DNA of 64,000 nt from Gemmatirosa kalamazoonensis (GCF_000522985.1 NZ_CP007128.1:2092220-2156219), one strand, 5' to 3'; positions 45,139-54,603 are shown, counted from the stretch's first letter. Program-made: numbers and translations. The notes: generated by a model from the sequence alone, not told the origin.

Positions 45139-46365
45139 CTAACGCGCCGGCTCGGCGACCGGGCCGATCGCCGCGCGCACGAGCCGCACGGCGGCGAACT
45201 CGGTGAGCAGCACCGACACCGCGGCCGTGGTGAACACCACGTTCGGCAGCGGCACGTCGCGGCGCAGCAGGTAGTCGAACGCGAGCGCGATGGCGAGCCC
45301 GCCCTGTCCGAGCAGCGCGCGTCCCCATCGGCCGCCGAGCGTCGGGAGCGCGTCGTTCCACCACGTCGCGGCGGCGGGGGCCCCTACCTTCATCGCCGTG
45401 CGCACGACGAGGAACGCCAGCACCGGCGCGAACCACGCCGCCTGCGTGCTCGCCTTCCACGACATCCCCGCGAAGATGAGCAGCACGTAGTACAGCGGCC
45501 GCTCGCCGGCGCGGAGTGCCGATGCGATCGCCACGCGGCTGCTCGACGTGTTCACGAGGATCGCCCCGACGATGATGCATGCGAGCAGCGGCGATAGCCG
45601 CAGGAACGTCGCCGCGCCGCTCGCCAGGATCACCGCGCCGGCGAGCGCCACGAACAGCCGGTCCGGCTCGCGCTCCCCACCGAGAAAGAGATGGAACAGC
45701 ACTCCGCCACCGACGCCGATGCCCAACGTGATGGCCGCCCACTCCGTCGTCGTCGGCTGCCGCGACAGTCCAGCGACCGCCGGATGCGCGACGCACGCGA
45801 TGAGCCCGATCGCGACGATCGCCACGAGCGCGTCGATGGCCACCGAGTGGCGGAGCTGCCGCAGCAGCCGCGCGCCGCCGCGTCCGAGGTCGCGCGCCGA
45901 GGCGCGCTCGTCGAGCATGCGCGCCGCGAGCTCCAGTCCCGCCGGCGTCGATGCGCACGCGATGGCCCCGAGCGCGACCGCCGGCACCACCGCCTGCGCG
46001 GACGTGAGCGCGAACAGCGGTCGCACGAGCACGAACGTCGCGCCGCTCACCGCCGCGAGCGTCGCGAGCGCCTCCGCGAACGCGAGGCGGAACGTGAGCC
46101 CCGGCACGCGCACGAGCGTCGGCAGGTGGAACTGCATCCCCACGAGCACGCCCATCCACCCCACCGCGAGCGCGGCCAGCGGCGCGAACCCCTTCACCAC
46201 GTCCGCGGGGATCACGCCGCTCGCCTGCGGCCCGAGCAGCAGCCCGAGCACGAGATACTCCGCTCCCGACACGACGAGGAACCGCCGCGCCACCCAGTCG
46301 TACGCGACGTGCGTCGCGAGGTACGCGACGACGACCACGACGACGAGCAGCACCCCGGCGCTCAC
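45139..46365 (-). CDS. Second cation:proton antiporter-like membrane protein
   Basis: 408 residues, about 12 membrane helices. Similar fold: RFLVVSGAEYLVLGLLLGPQASG, VGWMGVLVGMQFHL, GAIACASTPAGLELAARML and ATFLRLSPLLACIIVGAILV. It diverges from the first antiporter and lacks the clear HSPA/DV motifs in helix 5, where CAST-PAG occurs, so transport residues may differ. Fifteen nt after otsA and 4 nt before the other antiporter. Its TAG stop lies in a GCCTAACG word. Confidence 0.82.
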   Translation of the reverse strand: MSAGVLLVVVVVVAYLATHVAYDWVARRFLVVSGAEYLVLGLLLGPQASGVIPADVVKGFAPLAALAVGWMGVLVGMQFHLPTLVRVPGLTFRLAFAEALATLAAVSGATFVLVRPLFALTSAQAVVPAVALGAIACASTPAGLELAARMLDERASARDLGRGGARLLRQLRHSVAIDALVAIVAIGLIACVAHPAVAGLSRQPTTTEWAAITLGIGVGGGVLFHLFLGGEREPDRLFVALAGAVILASGAATFLRLSPLLACIIVGAILVNTSSSRVAIASALRAGERPLYYVLLIFAGMSWKASTQAAWFAPVLAFLVVRTAMKVGAPAAATWWNDALPTLGGRWGRALLGQGGLAIALAFDYLLRRDVPLPNVVFTTAAVSVLLTEFAAVRLVRAAIGPVAEPAR

Positions 46366-46380
46366 CGCGCCGCCTCCCGC

Positions 46381-47793
46381 CTAGCCCGCACTGCGGCCGA
46401 CGAGCGCGGCGCCCCCGCCGCCTAACGCGAGCAGGAACTCGCGCGCCCACTGGAACACGTCGTGCCGCCGCACCGCGGAGCGGAGCCGGCGCATGCGCAC
46501 GCGCCGCTCCGGCGCCGACATCGCGAGCGCCGCCGAGTACGACCGCGCGAGCCCGTCGACGTCGTCCGGATCGACGAGCAGCGCGGTGCGCAGCTCCGCC
46601 GCCGCGCCCGCGTGCTCGCTCAGCACGAGCACTCCGTCGCCGTCCACGCGGCTCGCCACGAACTCCTTCGCCACGAGGTTCATCCCGTCGCGCCGCGGCG
46701 TCACGAGCATCACGTCCGCCGCGCGGTAGAGCGCCGACAGCGTGACGTCGTCCACGCAGCCGTACCGGTACTCGATCGGCGTCCACTCGCGCGTGCCGAA
46801 GCGCGCGTTGATGCGCGCGACCGTCGACTCGACCTCGGCGCGCAGCGCCTGGTACGCCGGTACCGACTCGCGCGACGGCACCGCGAGCTGATGCAGCCTG
46901 ACGCGACCCCGCAGCGACGGCTCGCGCTCGAGCAGCCGCGCGTACGCGTCGAGCCGCGCCGGGATCCCCTTCGTGTAGTCGAGCCGGTCGACGCCGAGCA
47001 GCAGCCGCTCGCCGTCGCGCCGCATGTGCGACGCCATCGCCGCCACGCGCGGCTCCGTCGCCCGCGCCTCGAACGCGGACACGTCGACGCTCATCGGGCA
47101 CGCGCGCACGTGCACGCGCCGCGCTCCGTCCTCCACGTCGCTCGGCGACGTCGCGCGGCCGAGCAGCGCGCGCACCGCGTCGAGGAAGCGCGCCGCGTAC
47201 GCCCGCGTGTGCACGCCGACGACGTCGGCACCGAGCAGGCCGTCGAGCAGCGCCGCGTGGTGGCGCACCGTGGCCAGCGCCTCGATCGACGGGAACGGCG
47301 TGTGGAGGAAGAAGCCGATGCGAAGCGACGGGCACCGCTCGCGCAGCAGCCGCGGGACCAGCATCAGATGGAAGTCATGGATCCACACGACCTCGTCGGG
47401 TCGCGCGCGCCGTGCCACGACGTCCGCGTACCGCTCGTTCACCGTGCGGTAGGCCTCCCAGTCCGACGGCTCTGCTGCGGGATGGTCCAGCATGTCGTGC
47501 AGCACCGGCCACAGCACGCCGTTCGAGTAGCGCTGGTAGAACGCGTCGATCTCGCGCGCGGCGAGCGGCACGCCGACCGCGCCGACGGCCGCGAGCCGCT
47601 GGTCGATGGCCCGGCGGATCGGCGTCGGCAGCTCGGCCGGCACCCCCGGCCAGCCGATCCACAGGCCGCCCGACCGCTCGTGGACTCCCCGCAGCCCGGT
47701 CGCCAGGCCGCCGTTGCTCGGCACGACGGTGACGCCGCCCGCGTCGACGCGGGTGGTCACCGGCAGCCGGTTCGAGACGATGAGCACGTTCAC
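46381..47793 (-). CDS. otsA: Trehalose-6-phosphate synthase (GT20)
   Basis: 470 residues from a GTG (47793) that overlaps the stop of the upstream gene (GTGA). It makes trehalose 6-phosphate from UDP-glucose and glucose 6-phosphate. Signature blocks: [10 protein letters not shown] with N-terminal glycine loop [47 protein letters not shown]; and [18 protein letters not shown]. The length equals that of bacterial OtsA. No trehalose-6-phosphatase (OtsB) domain or gene is seen in the window. Trehalose is an osmolyte, which fits the two ion antiporters downstream. Confidence 0.95.
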   Translation of the reverse strand: MNVLIVSNRLPVTTRVDAGGVTVVPSNGGLATGLRGVHERSGGLWIGWPGVPAELPTPIRRAIDQRLAAVGAVGVPLAAREIDAFYQRYSNGVLWPVLHDMLDHPAAEPSDWEAYRTVNERYADVVARRARPDEVVWIHDFHLMLVPRLLRERCPSLRIGFFLHTPFPSIEALATVRHHAALLDGLLGADVVGVHTRAYAARFLDAVRALLGRATSPSDVEDGARRVHVRACPMSVDVSAFEARATEPRVAAMASHMRRDGERLLLGVDRLDYTKGIPARLDAYARLLEREPSLRGRVRLHQLAVPSRESVPAYQALRAEVESTVARINARFGTREWTPIEYRYGCVDDVTLSALYRAADVMLVTPRRDGMNLVAKEFVASRVDGDGVLVLSEHAGAAAELRTALLVDPDDVDGLARSYSAALAMSAPERRVRMRRLRSAVRRHDVFQWAREFLLALGGGGAALVGRSAG

Positions 47794-48170
47794 CCCACCT
47801 GCAGCAGGCTCGGGGTGCCCGTCGCGGGCGCGATCAGGTCCACCGGCACGGTCGGCTGCCCGAAGCGGCGGTACTCCGCCGCGACCTGGCGCACCAGCGT
47901 GCCGTAGCGCTCGAGAGCGACGAACAGCTCGTCGGCCTCCGCGGACAGGTCGCCGACGCCGTGGCTTCCCTGACAGTTCACGAGCGTGCAGTGGATGTGC
48001 GAGTTCAGCACGCGCGCCAGCTCCGTGGCGGCGGCGACCAGCGTGCGGTATCGCGCCGCCCGCTCGGACTCGGCGGCGCGCAGCGGCAGTCTCAGCAGAG
48101 CGACCTGGGCGAGCGTCGCCAGGTCGTCGTGGCGAATGGTGACGGAGTCGGCGGTGCTGACGAGATCCAC
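47790..48170 (-). CDS. Protein of unknown function coupled to otsA
   Basis: 126 residues, soluble and mostly helical (DLATLAQVALLRLPLRAAES, ADELFVALERYGTLVRQVAA). A central NSHIHCTLVNCQGSHG holds two cysteines and two histidines six to ten residues apart, possibly a metal site. It overlaps otsA by 4 nt as its translational partner and opens the run otsA-antiporters. It is not a trehalose phosphatase (no DxDGT motif). Could be a regulator of OtsA; I do not recognise the family. Confidence 0.7.
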   Translation of the reverse strand: MDLVSTADSVTIRHDDLATLAQVALLRLPLRAAESERAARYRTLVAAATELARVLNSHIHCTLVNCQGSHGVGDLSAEADELFVALERYGTLVRQVAAEYRRFGQPTVPVDLIAPATGTPSLLQVG

Positions 48171-48300
48171 GGGTCACCTCGGGGCGAGTGGTCGGCGCTG
48201 GGGGTATCTTTCTCCGGCGGGCGATTCTAGCGAGCACCCCTCAGGTGGCCCGCACCGAGACCTCAAACGAACCTCAGAAACCGACGGCCAGTGCAGTTAA

Positions 48301-51213
48301 GTGCTTAGGCTGCGCACGCTTGGTGGCGTTTTCGTGGTGGGCGCGGACGGCGAGCCGCTCACCGGCGCGGCCGGGCAGCGACGGAACCTCGCGTTCCTGT
48401 CGGTGCTCGCCGTGGCGGGCGACGACGGGCTCACCCGGGACAAGATCACCGGGCTGCTGTGGCCGGACGTCGACGCGGACCGGGCCCGGCATTCGCTGAC
48501 CCAGGCGCTGTACGCCGCGCGCCGCGCGGTCGGCGTGGACGACCTGTTCGTCGTCGGCGGCGACATCCGCCTGAACCGGAGCCGCATCACGAGCGACGTG
48601 CAGGAGCTGGAGTCGGCGCTCGACGAGGGGGATCTGGAGCGCGCGGTCGGGCTGTACCGCGGGCCGTTCCTCGACGGCTTCTTCCTCCCGAGCGCACCCG
48701 AGTTCGAGCAGTGGTCGTCCGCCCAGCGCGCGCGGCTCGAGGATCGGATCACCGGCGCGCTCGAGCGGCTCGCCCAGAAGGCCGAGTCCGCCGAGGACTT
48801 TCGGGCGGCCGTCGAGTGGCGAAAGCAGCTCGCCGCCATCCGCCCGCTCGACTCGGCCACCGCGGTCGGGCTCATGACGGCGCTCGCGCGCTCCGGCGAC
48901 CGGGCTCGCGCGATCCACCACGCGCGGCTGCACGAGGAGCTCCTGCGCGACCAGCTCGGTCTCGAGCCCGACCCGGTGGTCACCGCGCTGGCCGAGCGGC
49001 TGCGCGAGCCGGTGGTGTGGCAGGCGAGCGCGCTGGCGTGGGACTCCATCGACGGCGAGGCGCTCGACGTCGCCGAGCCGGAGCCGAGCGAGCCGCTCGC
49101 GCTCGAGGAGGAGGAGCCGGCGTCGCCGGGCACGGCGATCGTGCGCGGCTCGCCGGTCCGCGTCGTACCGGCCGAGCCCGCGCGAAATCGGGCGCACCGG
49201 TGGATGGCGTTCGCGGCGCTCGCGGTGATCCTGGTGATCGTGGCGGTCGCGCTGTCGGTCCGACGCCGCGGCCCGGCGGCCGACGTGGTGGTGGCGGTGC
49301 CGCTCCGCCAGAAGGTCGTCATCGCGCCGTTCCGCGTGTCCGGCGCGAGCGAGACGCTGTCGTATCTTCGCGAGGGGCTCGTGGAGCTGCTGTCCACGCG
49401 GCTCGCCGACGACAGCGCGGCCCGGTCGGTGGATGCGGGCGCGGTCCTGGGTGCCTGGCAGACCGCCGGCCTCGGGCGGAGCGGCGACGTCCCGCGCGAC
49501 ACGGTCGTGAAGCTCGCGTCGCGGCTCGGCGCGGAGCGGGTGGTGATCGGGAGCGTGGTCGGCACCCGCAACCACGTCGTGATCAGCGCGACCGTCGTCG
49601 GCGTCGCGACGGGCGCGGTGGTCGGGCAGGCGTCGGTCGAGGGGCCGGCGGACAGCGTGACGACGCTCGTCGACCGGCTCGCGGCGCGGCTGCTCGTGGA
49701 AGAGGCGGGGGAGGACGTGTCGGTGGCCGACCGGACCACCGCGTCGCTCCCGGCCCTGCGCGCGTTCCTCGCCGGTCAGGCGGCGTTCCGGCGCGCGGAC
49801 TACGTCGCCGCGCGGCGGTCGTACGAGCGCGCGCTGCAGCGCGACTCCATGTTCGCGCTCGCCGCGCTGCAGCTCGTGCGCGCCGGCGACCGCCTGCAGA
49901 GCAGCGTGGAGCGGCGGCGGATGCTCGCCATCGCCTGGCAGGAGATGGGGGCGCTCGGCGAGCGCGATCGGACGCTGCTCGTGGCGCTGGTGGGGCCGCG
50001 CTACCCGGCGCCGTCGCCGTCGGCGGAGCAGGTCGCGGCGTGGGAGCGGGTGGTGAGCCTCACGCCGGACCGCGCCGACGCCTGGTACGAGCTCGGCGCG
50101 CGACTGTTCCGCGTCGGCGCCGTGGTGGGACTGCCCGACGCGCCCGCGCGCGCCATCGCGGCGCTGCAGCGGGCGCTCGCGATCGACTCCACGCACGCAT
50201 CCGCGCGCACGCTGCTCGCGCAGCTCGCGGCGGGCGCGCCGCCGAACGTGGGGCCGCTGTCGCCGTTCGCGCGGTGGCTCGCCGCGGCGCAGCGCGCGGA
50301 CTCGTCGGCACTGCGCCACCTGCGCGACACCATGCCGCGACTCGGCGGCGCTAACCTGCGCGCGATGGTCCAGGCGGCGCAGTTCGACGCGGTGGGGCTC
50401 GCGGACGCGCGACGCGCGCTGCAGCTCCTACAGTCACGCGCCGTCTCGCCGATCGAGCGGCTCGACGCGCTGGAGGCCGAGCACGCGCTGGCGCTGAACG
50501 AAGGGCGCCGGCGGGACGCGCTCGACGCCACGCGGCGGCTGCAGGAGCTGCAGCCCGGATCGCGGGCCGAGCTGCGGCTGCGCGTGCTCGACGCGCTGTA
50601 CGGGGACGGCGACCCGGCGGCCGCGGAGCAGGCGGTCGCCGCGCTCGACGGCGTGGCGCCGCTCTCCGCGCAGCCCGGCGTGCGCGCCGCGCAGGTCGCC
50701 GACCGGTGCGTGCTCGCGCAGTGGCGGCTGTCGCGCCGCGACACGACGGGCGTGTCGGCGATGATCGGCGAGCTGCGCGCGGAGCCGGCGGTGCCGGGTA
50801 TCCCGATCGCGACCACACCGGCGGTCTGCGCGACGCTGCTCGACGCCACGCTCGCCGTGGTGCGCGGCGGCTTCGACGCCCACGTCGCGCTCGCCGCGCT
50901 CGACTCGCTCGCGCTCACGCCGGAGGTGAGCGGCGACGCGAGCGCGTACGCGCCGATCCTGGTGGCGCGGCTGCACGAGCGGCTCGGCGACGTCGCGGGG
51001 GCGCTCGCGTCGGTGCAGCGGCGCGCGTACATGGCGGGGTGGCCGCGCTACCTCGCGACGGCCCTGCGCGAGGAGGGGCGGTACGCGGAGTCGCTCCGCG
51101 AGCCCGACGTGGCGCGGCGCGCGTACGAGCGGTTCCTCGCGCTGCGGGTCGCGCCGGACTCCTCGCTCGCGGGCGAGGTGGAGGCCGTCCGGCGCGCCGC
51201 CCAACGTCCCTAG
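48301..51213 (+). CDS. Membrane-anchored BTAD transcriptional regulator with TPR region
   Basis: 970 residues from GTG 48301. Residues 1-95: OmpR-type winged helix of SARP/BTAD regulators (LRTLGGVFVVGADGEPL, ITGLLWPDVDADRARHSLTQ). Residues 95-245: bacterial transcriptional activation domain, helical TPR-like (LEDRITGALERLAQKA, LHEELLRDQLGLEPDPVV). Then a proline-poor acidic linker, one membrane helix at 301-321 (WMAFAALAVILVIVAVALSV), and about 650 residues outside including TPR-like repeats. So DNA binding and extracytoplasmic sensing lie in one protein. Divergent from the trehalose/antiporter operon and 10 nt before the ClC gene. Confidence 0.92.
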   Translation: MLRLRTLGGVFVVGADGEPLTGAAGQRRNLAFLSVLAVAGDDGLTRDKITGLLWPDVDADRARHSLTQALYAARRAVGVDDLFVVGGDIRLNRSRITSDVQELESALDEGDLERAVGLYRGPFLDGFFLPSAPEFEQWSSAQRARLEDRITGALERLAQKAESAEDFRAAVEWRKQLAAIRPLDSATAVGLMTALARSGDRARAIHHARLHEELLRDQLGLEPDPVVTALAERLREPVVWQASALAWDSIDGEALDVAEPEPSEPLALEEEEPASPGTAIVRGSPVRVVPAEPARNRAHRWMAFAALAVILVIVAVALSVRRRGPAADVVVAVPLRQKVVIAPFRVSGASETLSYLREGLVELLSTRLADDSAARSVDAGAVLGAWQTAGLGRSGDVPRDTVVKLASRLGAERVVIGSVVGTRNHVVISATVVGVATGAVVGQASVEGPADSVTTLVDRLAARLLVEEAGEDVSVADRTTASLPALRAFLAGQAAFRRADYVAARRSYERALQRDSMFALAALQLVRAGDRLQSSVERRRMLAIAWQEMGALGERDRTLLVALVGPRYPAPSPSAEQVAAWERVVSLTPDRADAWYELGARLFRVGAVVGLPDAPARAIAALQRALAIDSTHASARTLLAQLAAGAPPNVGPLSPFARWLAAAQRADSSALRHLRDTMPRLGGANLRAMVQAAQFDAVGLADARRALQLLQSRAVSPIERLDALEAEHALALNEGRRRDALDATRRLQELQPGSRAELRLRVLDALYGDGDPAAAEQAVAALDGVAPLSAQPGVRAAQVADRCVLAQWRLSRRDTTGVSAMIGELRAEPAVPGIPIATTPAVCATLLDATLAVVRGGFDAHVALAALDSLALTPEVSGDASAYAPILVARLHERLGDVAGALASVQRRAYMAGWPRYLATALREEGRYAESLREPDVARRAYERFLALRVAPDSSLAGEVEAVRRAAQRP

Positions 51214-51223
51214 ATTGCGCTCG

Positions 51224-53059
51224 ATGAAGGGGACACCCCACGTCGCCTGGCGCCGGGCGCTCACGGGCTGGGCGCGCTGGCTCGACCGGATCGAGCGGCT
51301 CGGCGGGAAGCTCGGGCTCTCCGAGAACGGCGTGCTGCTGGCGTTCGCCGTCGCGGTCGGCGTCTGCGGCGCGCTCGGCGTGGTGGCGTTCTACGAGGCG
51401 ATCGACCTCGCGTACGCGGTGCTCGTGCGGTGGCCCGGGTCGTTCACGACCCGCGCGCACTTCCTGTTCTATCGACCGCTGCTCACTGGCGGCGCGCTGG
51501 CGCTCGCGTGGGCGGTGTGGCGGCGGCTGGGGCGCGGGAGCGACGGCGCGACCGTGCCCGACGTGCAGCTCGCCGTGGTGCGCCGCGGCGGGCGCGTGCC
51601 GTTAGGCACCACGGTGGGCCGCACGGTCGCCAGCGCGATCACGCTCGGCGGCGGCGGCTCGGCGGGGACGGAGGGCCCGGTCGTGGTGCTCGGCGCGGCC
51701 GCGGGGTCGACGCTCGGACGCGCGTTCCGCTTCGCCCGCGAGCGCACCGCGGTGCTCGTCGGCGCGGGCGCGGCATCGGCGATCGCGGCGGCCTTCAACG
51801 CGCCGCTCGCCGGCGCCTTCTTCGCGCTCGAGGAGATCCTCGGCGACTTCAAGGTCGCATCGTTCCCACCGGTCGTGATCGCGAGCGTGGTGGGCGCGGT
51901 GGTGTCGCGTGCGGTGTTCGGCAACCACCCCGCGTTCCCCATCCCGCGCGAGTACGGCTACACGTCGGTGCGCGAGGTGGTGCTGTTCTTTCCGCTGTTA
52001 GGCGCGGTGTGCGGCGCGGTGTCCGCGCTGTTCGTGCGCACGTACTTCGACCTCGGCGGGCGGCTCGGCGCGTGGCTCTCGCCGGCCCCGGACGCGCCGC
52101 GCGGCCGGCGGCGCATGGCGGCGCTCGTGCCGTGGCTCGCCGGCGCGTTCGTGGGACTCGTCGTGCACGTCTCGGCGGGGTTTCTCGTGGGCACGGGGCA
52201 CCTCGCGATCCCACTCGCGGCGTTCGGGCGGCTCGCGTGGTGGGCGCTGTTCCTGCTCGCGTTAGGCAAGATCCTCGTCACGACGGTCACGCTGCACGGC
52301 GGCGGCTCGGGCGGGCTGTTCACGCCGTCGCTGTTCGTCGGCGCCGCGGCGGGGGGCGCGGTGGGCGTCGCGCTGCACGGCCTCTTCCCCGGGCTGCCGA
52401 TCACACCGGAGGCGTACGCGATCGTCGGCATGGGCGCCGTCGTCGCCGGCGCGACGGGCGCGCCGATCACGGGGATCCTGCTCGTGTTCGAGATGACGAA
52501 CGACTACGCGCTCGTCGTGCCGCTCATGATCGCCGTGGTGACGTCGCACGTGGTGTCGCGCAAGCTCGTGCGCGACAACCTGTACAGCGGATGGCTGCGG
52601 CGCCGCGGCGAGCACCTCGAGCACGGCACCGACCGCGACGTGCTCGCGGGCATGCTCGTCGCCGACGCGTGCGAGCGCGACGCAGTGGTGGTGCGCGAGG
52701 ACGCGCCGGTGGCGCACCTGCTCGACCACCTCGGGCATCCCGACCAGAGCCTGTTCCCAGTGGTCGACGCCGCGGGGTCGTACGTCGGCGCGCTGGCGGC
52801 GGCGGAGCTGGGGCAGGTGGCGCGGGCGGGCCACGCGCTCGACGCGGTGCTCGTCGCCGCCGACGTCGCGCAGCCGTGGGAGGTCCTGGCGCCCGACGAC
52901 TCGCTGCTCGACGCGGTGCGCCGCATGGGCGTGCGCGGCTCCGCGTCGCTCCCCGTCGTGGACCCCGCGACGGGGCGGCTCGTGGGCGTCGTGACGCGGA
53001 GCCGGATCCTCGGCCTGTACGAGCGCGCGGTGGCGGCCGAGCCGGAGCCCGGGCCGTGA
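51224..53059 (+). CDS. ClC-family chloride channel/transporter with CBS domains
   Basis: 611 residues from ATG 51224. Selectivity-filter motifs are clear: GGGGSAGTEGP (142-152, the gating Glu E150 present), LHGGGSGGLFTPSLFVGAAAG (GxFxP), and GATGAPITGILLVFEMT. About ten membrane helices end near residue 450, then two CBS domains (DVLAGMLVADACERDAVVVR and DDSLLDAVRRMGVRGSASLP) that may bind adenine nucleotides and regulate opening. Conducts chloride or other anions such as fluoride. Co-transcribed with the BTAD regulator, so anion balance may be under its control. Confidence 0.95.
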   Translation: MKGTPHVAWRRALTGWARWLDRIERLGGKLGLSENGVLLAFAVAVGVCGALGVVAFYEAIDLAYAVLVRWPGSFTTRAHFLFYRPLLTGGALALAWAVWRRLGRGSDGATVPDVQLAVVRRGGRVPLGTTVGRTVASAITLGGGGSAGTEGPVVVLGAAAGSTLGRAFRFARERTAVLVGAGAASAIAAAFNAPLAGAFFALEEILGDFKVASFPPVVIASVVGAVVSRAVFGNHPAFPIPREYGYTSVREVVLFFPLLGAVCGAVSALFVRTYFDLGGRLGAWLSPAPDAPRGRRRMAALVPWLAGAFVGLVVHVSAGFLVGTGHLAIPLAAFGRLAWWALFLLALGKILVTTVTLHGGGSGGLFTPSLFVGAAAGGAVGVALHGLFPGLPITPEAYAIVGMGAVVAGATGAPITGILLVFEMTNDYALVVPLMIAVVTSHVVSRKLVRDNLYSGWLRRRGEHLEHGTDRDVLAGMLVADACERDAVVVREDAPVAHLLDHLGHPDQSLFPVVDAAGSYVGALAAAELGQVARAGHALDAVLVAADVAQPWEVLAPDDSLLDAVRRMGVRGSASLPVVDPATGRLVGVVTRSRILGLYERAVAAEPEPGP

Positions 53060-53072
53060 CCGTGGCGCGTGC

Positions 53073-53165
53073 CTAACGGCCGGCGAACGACACCGGGAGC
53101 CGCAGCAGCTCGCAGGCCGGCACGCCGTCCTGGCGGGCCGGCGAGAACCGCAGCCGCGGCAGCCG
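53073..53165 (-). pseudogene. Remnant of a TonB C-terminal domain
   Basis: Reading minus, the 31 codons before a TAG give LPRLRFSPARQDGVPACELLRLPVSF, which has the pattern of the last strands of TonB (xRFxPAxxDGxPVxxxxxxPxxF). Nothing upstream extends the domain: the frame enters the promoter of the GIY-YIG gene. The stop is inside a GCCTAACG word. It looks like the leftover 3' end of a gene whose rest was deleted. Confidence 0.4.
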
Positions 53166-53190
53166 GCAAGAGAAATTTGCCCGGGTCATA

Positions 53191-53219
53191 TTGCGCCGGG
53201 TATTGAACCCGGGTATAAT
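53191..53219 (+). promoter_or_regulatory. Sigma-70-like promoter TTGCGC-N17-TATAAT
   Basis: The only perfect TATAAT box I noticed in the window (53214-53219), with TTGCGC (53191-53196) and an exact 17-base spacer. GCCCGGGT, GCGCCGGGT and ACCCGGGT words around it form small inverted repeats that could be an operator. The GIY-YIG start codon lies 26 bases beyond the -10 box. Confidence 0.75.
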
Positions 53220-53244
53220 TGGCGCGACCCCAGTCCCGCCGCCC

Positions 53245-53619
53245 ATGACTCGCAAGGATCTCGTCCGCCGCTACAAGGAGACCCGCCGCCCAATGGGCGT
53301 GTACCGGGTCCGCAACCTCCGCGACGGCCGGTCGCTCGTCGGCCAGTCCGTGGACCTGCCGTCGGTGCTGAACCGTGAGCGCACCCAGCTCACGTTCGGC
53401 GGCCACCGCAACGAGGCGCTCCAGCGCGACTGGAACGCACTCGGCCCCGACGCGTTCGCGTTCGAGATCCTCGACACGCTGGAGGTGCCGGAGGGGAAGC
53501 CGGAGTACGATCCCGCCGACGACCTGCGCGTGCTGCTCGCGCTGTGGCTCGAGCGGCTGGAGCCGTACGACGAGCGCGGGTACATGCGGCGGCCGCGCGT
53601 GCCGGGCGAACGACGTTGA
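53245..53619 (+). CDS. GIY-YIG nuclease family protein
   Basis: 124 residues from ATG 53245. The domain begins with MGVYRVRNLRDGRSLVGQSVDL, a diverged GIY-(x10)-YIG motif (GVY...LVG), followed by VLNRERTQLTFGGHRNEALQ and RDWNALGPDAFAFEILDTLE, which matches the RN..LQxxWNxxGxxxFxFxIL pattern of small stand-alone family members. In those, DNA repair or unknown roles are usual. Preceded by a strong promoter and followed by a family A repeat that overlaps the stop codon. Horizontal transfer is possible because such genes are mobile. Confidence 0.82.
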   Translation: MTRKDLVRRYKETRRPMGVYRVRNLRDGRSLVGQSVDLPSVLNRERTQLTFGGHRNEALQRDWNALGPDAFAFEILDTLEVPEGKPEYDPADDLRVLLALWLERLEPYDERGYMRRPRVPGERR

Positions 53620-53680
53620 ACCGCAGAGGACGCAGAGGAAACCGACAAGAATTGGTTCTCCTCTGCGTCCTCTGCGGTCG
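53617..53680. repeat. Inverted repeat, family A
   Basis: Arms GAACCGCAGAGGACGCAGAG and CTCTGCGTCCTCTGCGGTC around AAACCGACAAGAATTGGTT. The TGA stop of the GIY-YIG gene is the first part of the repeat. Confidence 0.92.
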
Positions 53681-53703
53681 AAGAAGTCGACGTTCGCTGC
53701 CGC

Positions 53704-54603
53704 CTAACGACTCGCCGCCCGGAGCGCCCGCACCGCGGCCACGGCGTCGCTCACGAACGTCGTGGCGAGGCGGGCCTGGGCGTCGGGTGCGCTGGCGGCG
53801 ACGATCTCGCTGCCGGTGAGCACGGCGCCGACCCATCCCTCGCGGTGCCAGTGTCCGGCGGCGAGCGCGGGGAGCGCGTCGGCGCGCGGGTAGGGGTAGG
53901 GGCCGACGTAGAGGTACGGCTCCGCGTACGAGTCGTCGCCCGGCGACAGGCCGACACCGGTGGTGTGCTTCGCGCCGCCCGCGTCGGCGCCCTCGTCGAC
54001 CAGCGTGGCGATGTCGAAGTGGTGCGGCCAGCAGCGCACCGGCCCCGCTCCCGGCTCCGACGCGGCGAACGCGCGGAGCAGCGCGTCGGCGTTGCCGTAC
54101 CACGCGGCGAGCTCGCGGAACGCGGCGCCGTCGCCGAGCCGCCACGGGTGCGACGCGTCGGGCGCGGTGCCGGGGATCTCGAAGTGGCGTCGCATGGTCA
54201 CGCGTGCGCCGTCGCCGCCGGCGCGGGTGGTCCACGCCTGCAGCCAGGCGACCGCGTCGTCGCGTCCGTGCCCGTCGAGCGGGAAGCGGGCGAGCGGCGC
54301 GTCGTCGAGGTCGAGCACCGTGAGCGCGAGCGCCTCGACCTGCAGCGCGACGCGGAACGGCCGCGGCGCCGGGATCTCGCGCGCGACGAGCGCGCCGAGC
54401 GCCGCGCTCCACACGAAGCTGGTGTGCGAGTCGTCGGGCGCCGGCGGGAGCAGCGAGATGGCCGCCGCGTTCGCGACCTGCGCCGCGTGGTGGAGCTGGC
54501 CACGCGCATCGGCGAGCGCGGTGGGAGCGACCGCGCCGAGCGGCCGCCATGCGGTGATCCGCGCCTCGTGGAGCGTCGGGCCGGTCGTCGCCTGCCGGGA
54601 CAT
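53704..54603 (-). CDS. Conserved-type protein of unknown function
   Basis: 299 residues from ATG 54603. Recognisable segments are HFEIPGTAPDASHPWRLGDG, RCWPHHFDIATLV and GVGLSPGDDSYAEPYLYVGP followed by YPYPRADALPALAAGHWHRE. The pattern of a histidine-rich middle, DDSY and PYxYVGPYPxP is shared with an uncharacterised family of cytoplasmic proteins; no enzyme motif is evident. No signal peptide or membrane helix. Divergent from the GH63 gene across 172 bases in which I see no clear promoter. Its TAG stop lies in a GCCTAACG word. Confidence 0.7.
   Translation of the reverse strand: MSRQATTGPTLHEARITAWRPLGAVAPTALADARGQLHHAAQVANAAAISLLPPAPDDSHTSFVWSAALGALVAREIPAPRPFRVALQVEALALTVLDLDDAPLARFPLDGHGRDDAVAWLQAWTTRAGGDGARVTMRRHFEIPGTAPDASHPWRLGDGAAFRELAAWYGNADALLRAFAASEPGAGPVRCWPHHFDIATLVDEGADAGGAKHTTGVGLSPGDDSYAEPYLYVGPYPYPRADALPALAAGHWHREGWVGAVLTGSEIVAASAPDAQARLATTFVSDAVAAVRALRAASR

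Noticed and set aside
47790-48170. Trehalose-6-phosphatase (OtsB)
   Set aside because: Length 126 aa and no DxDGT or other HAD motif.
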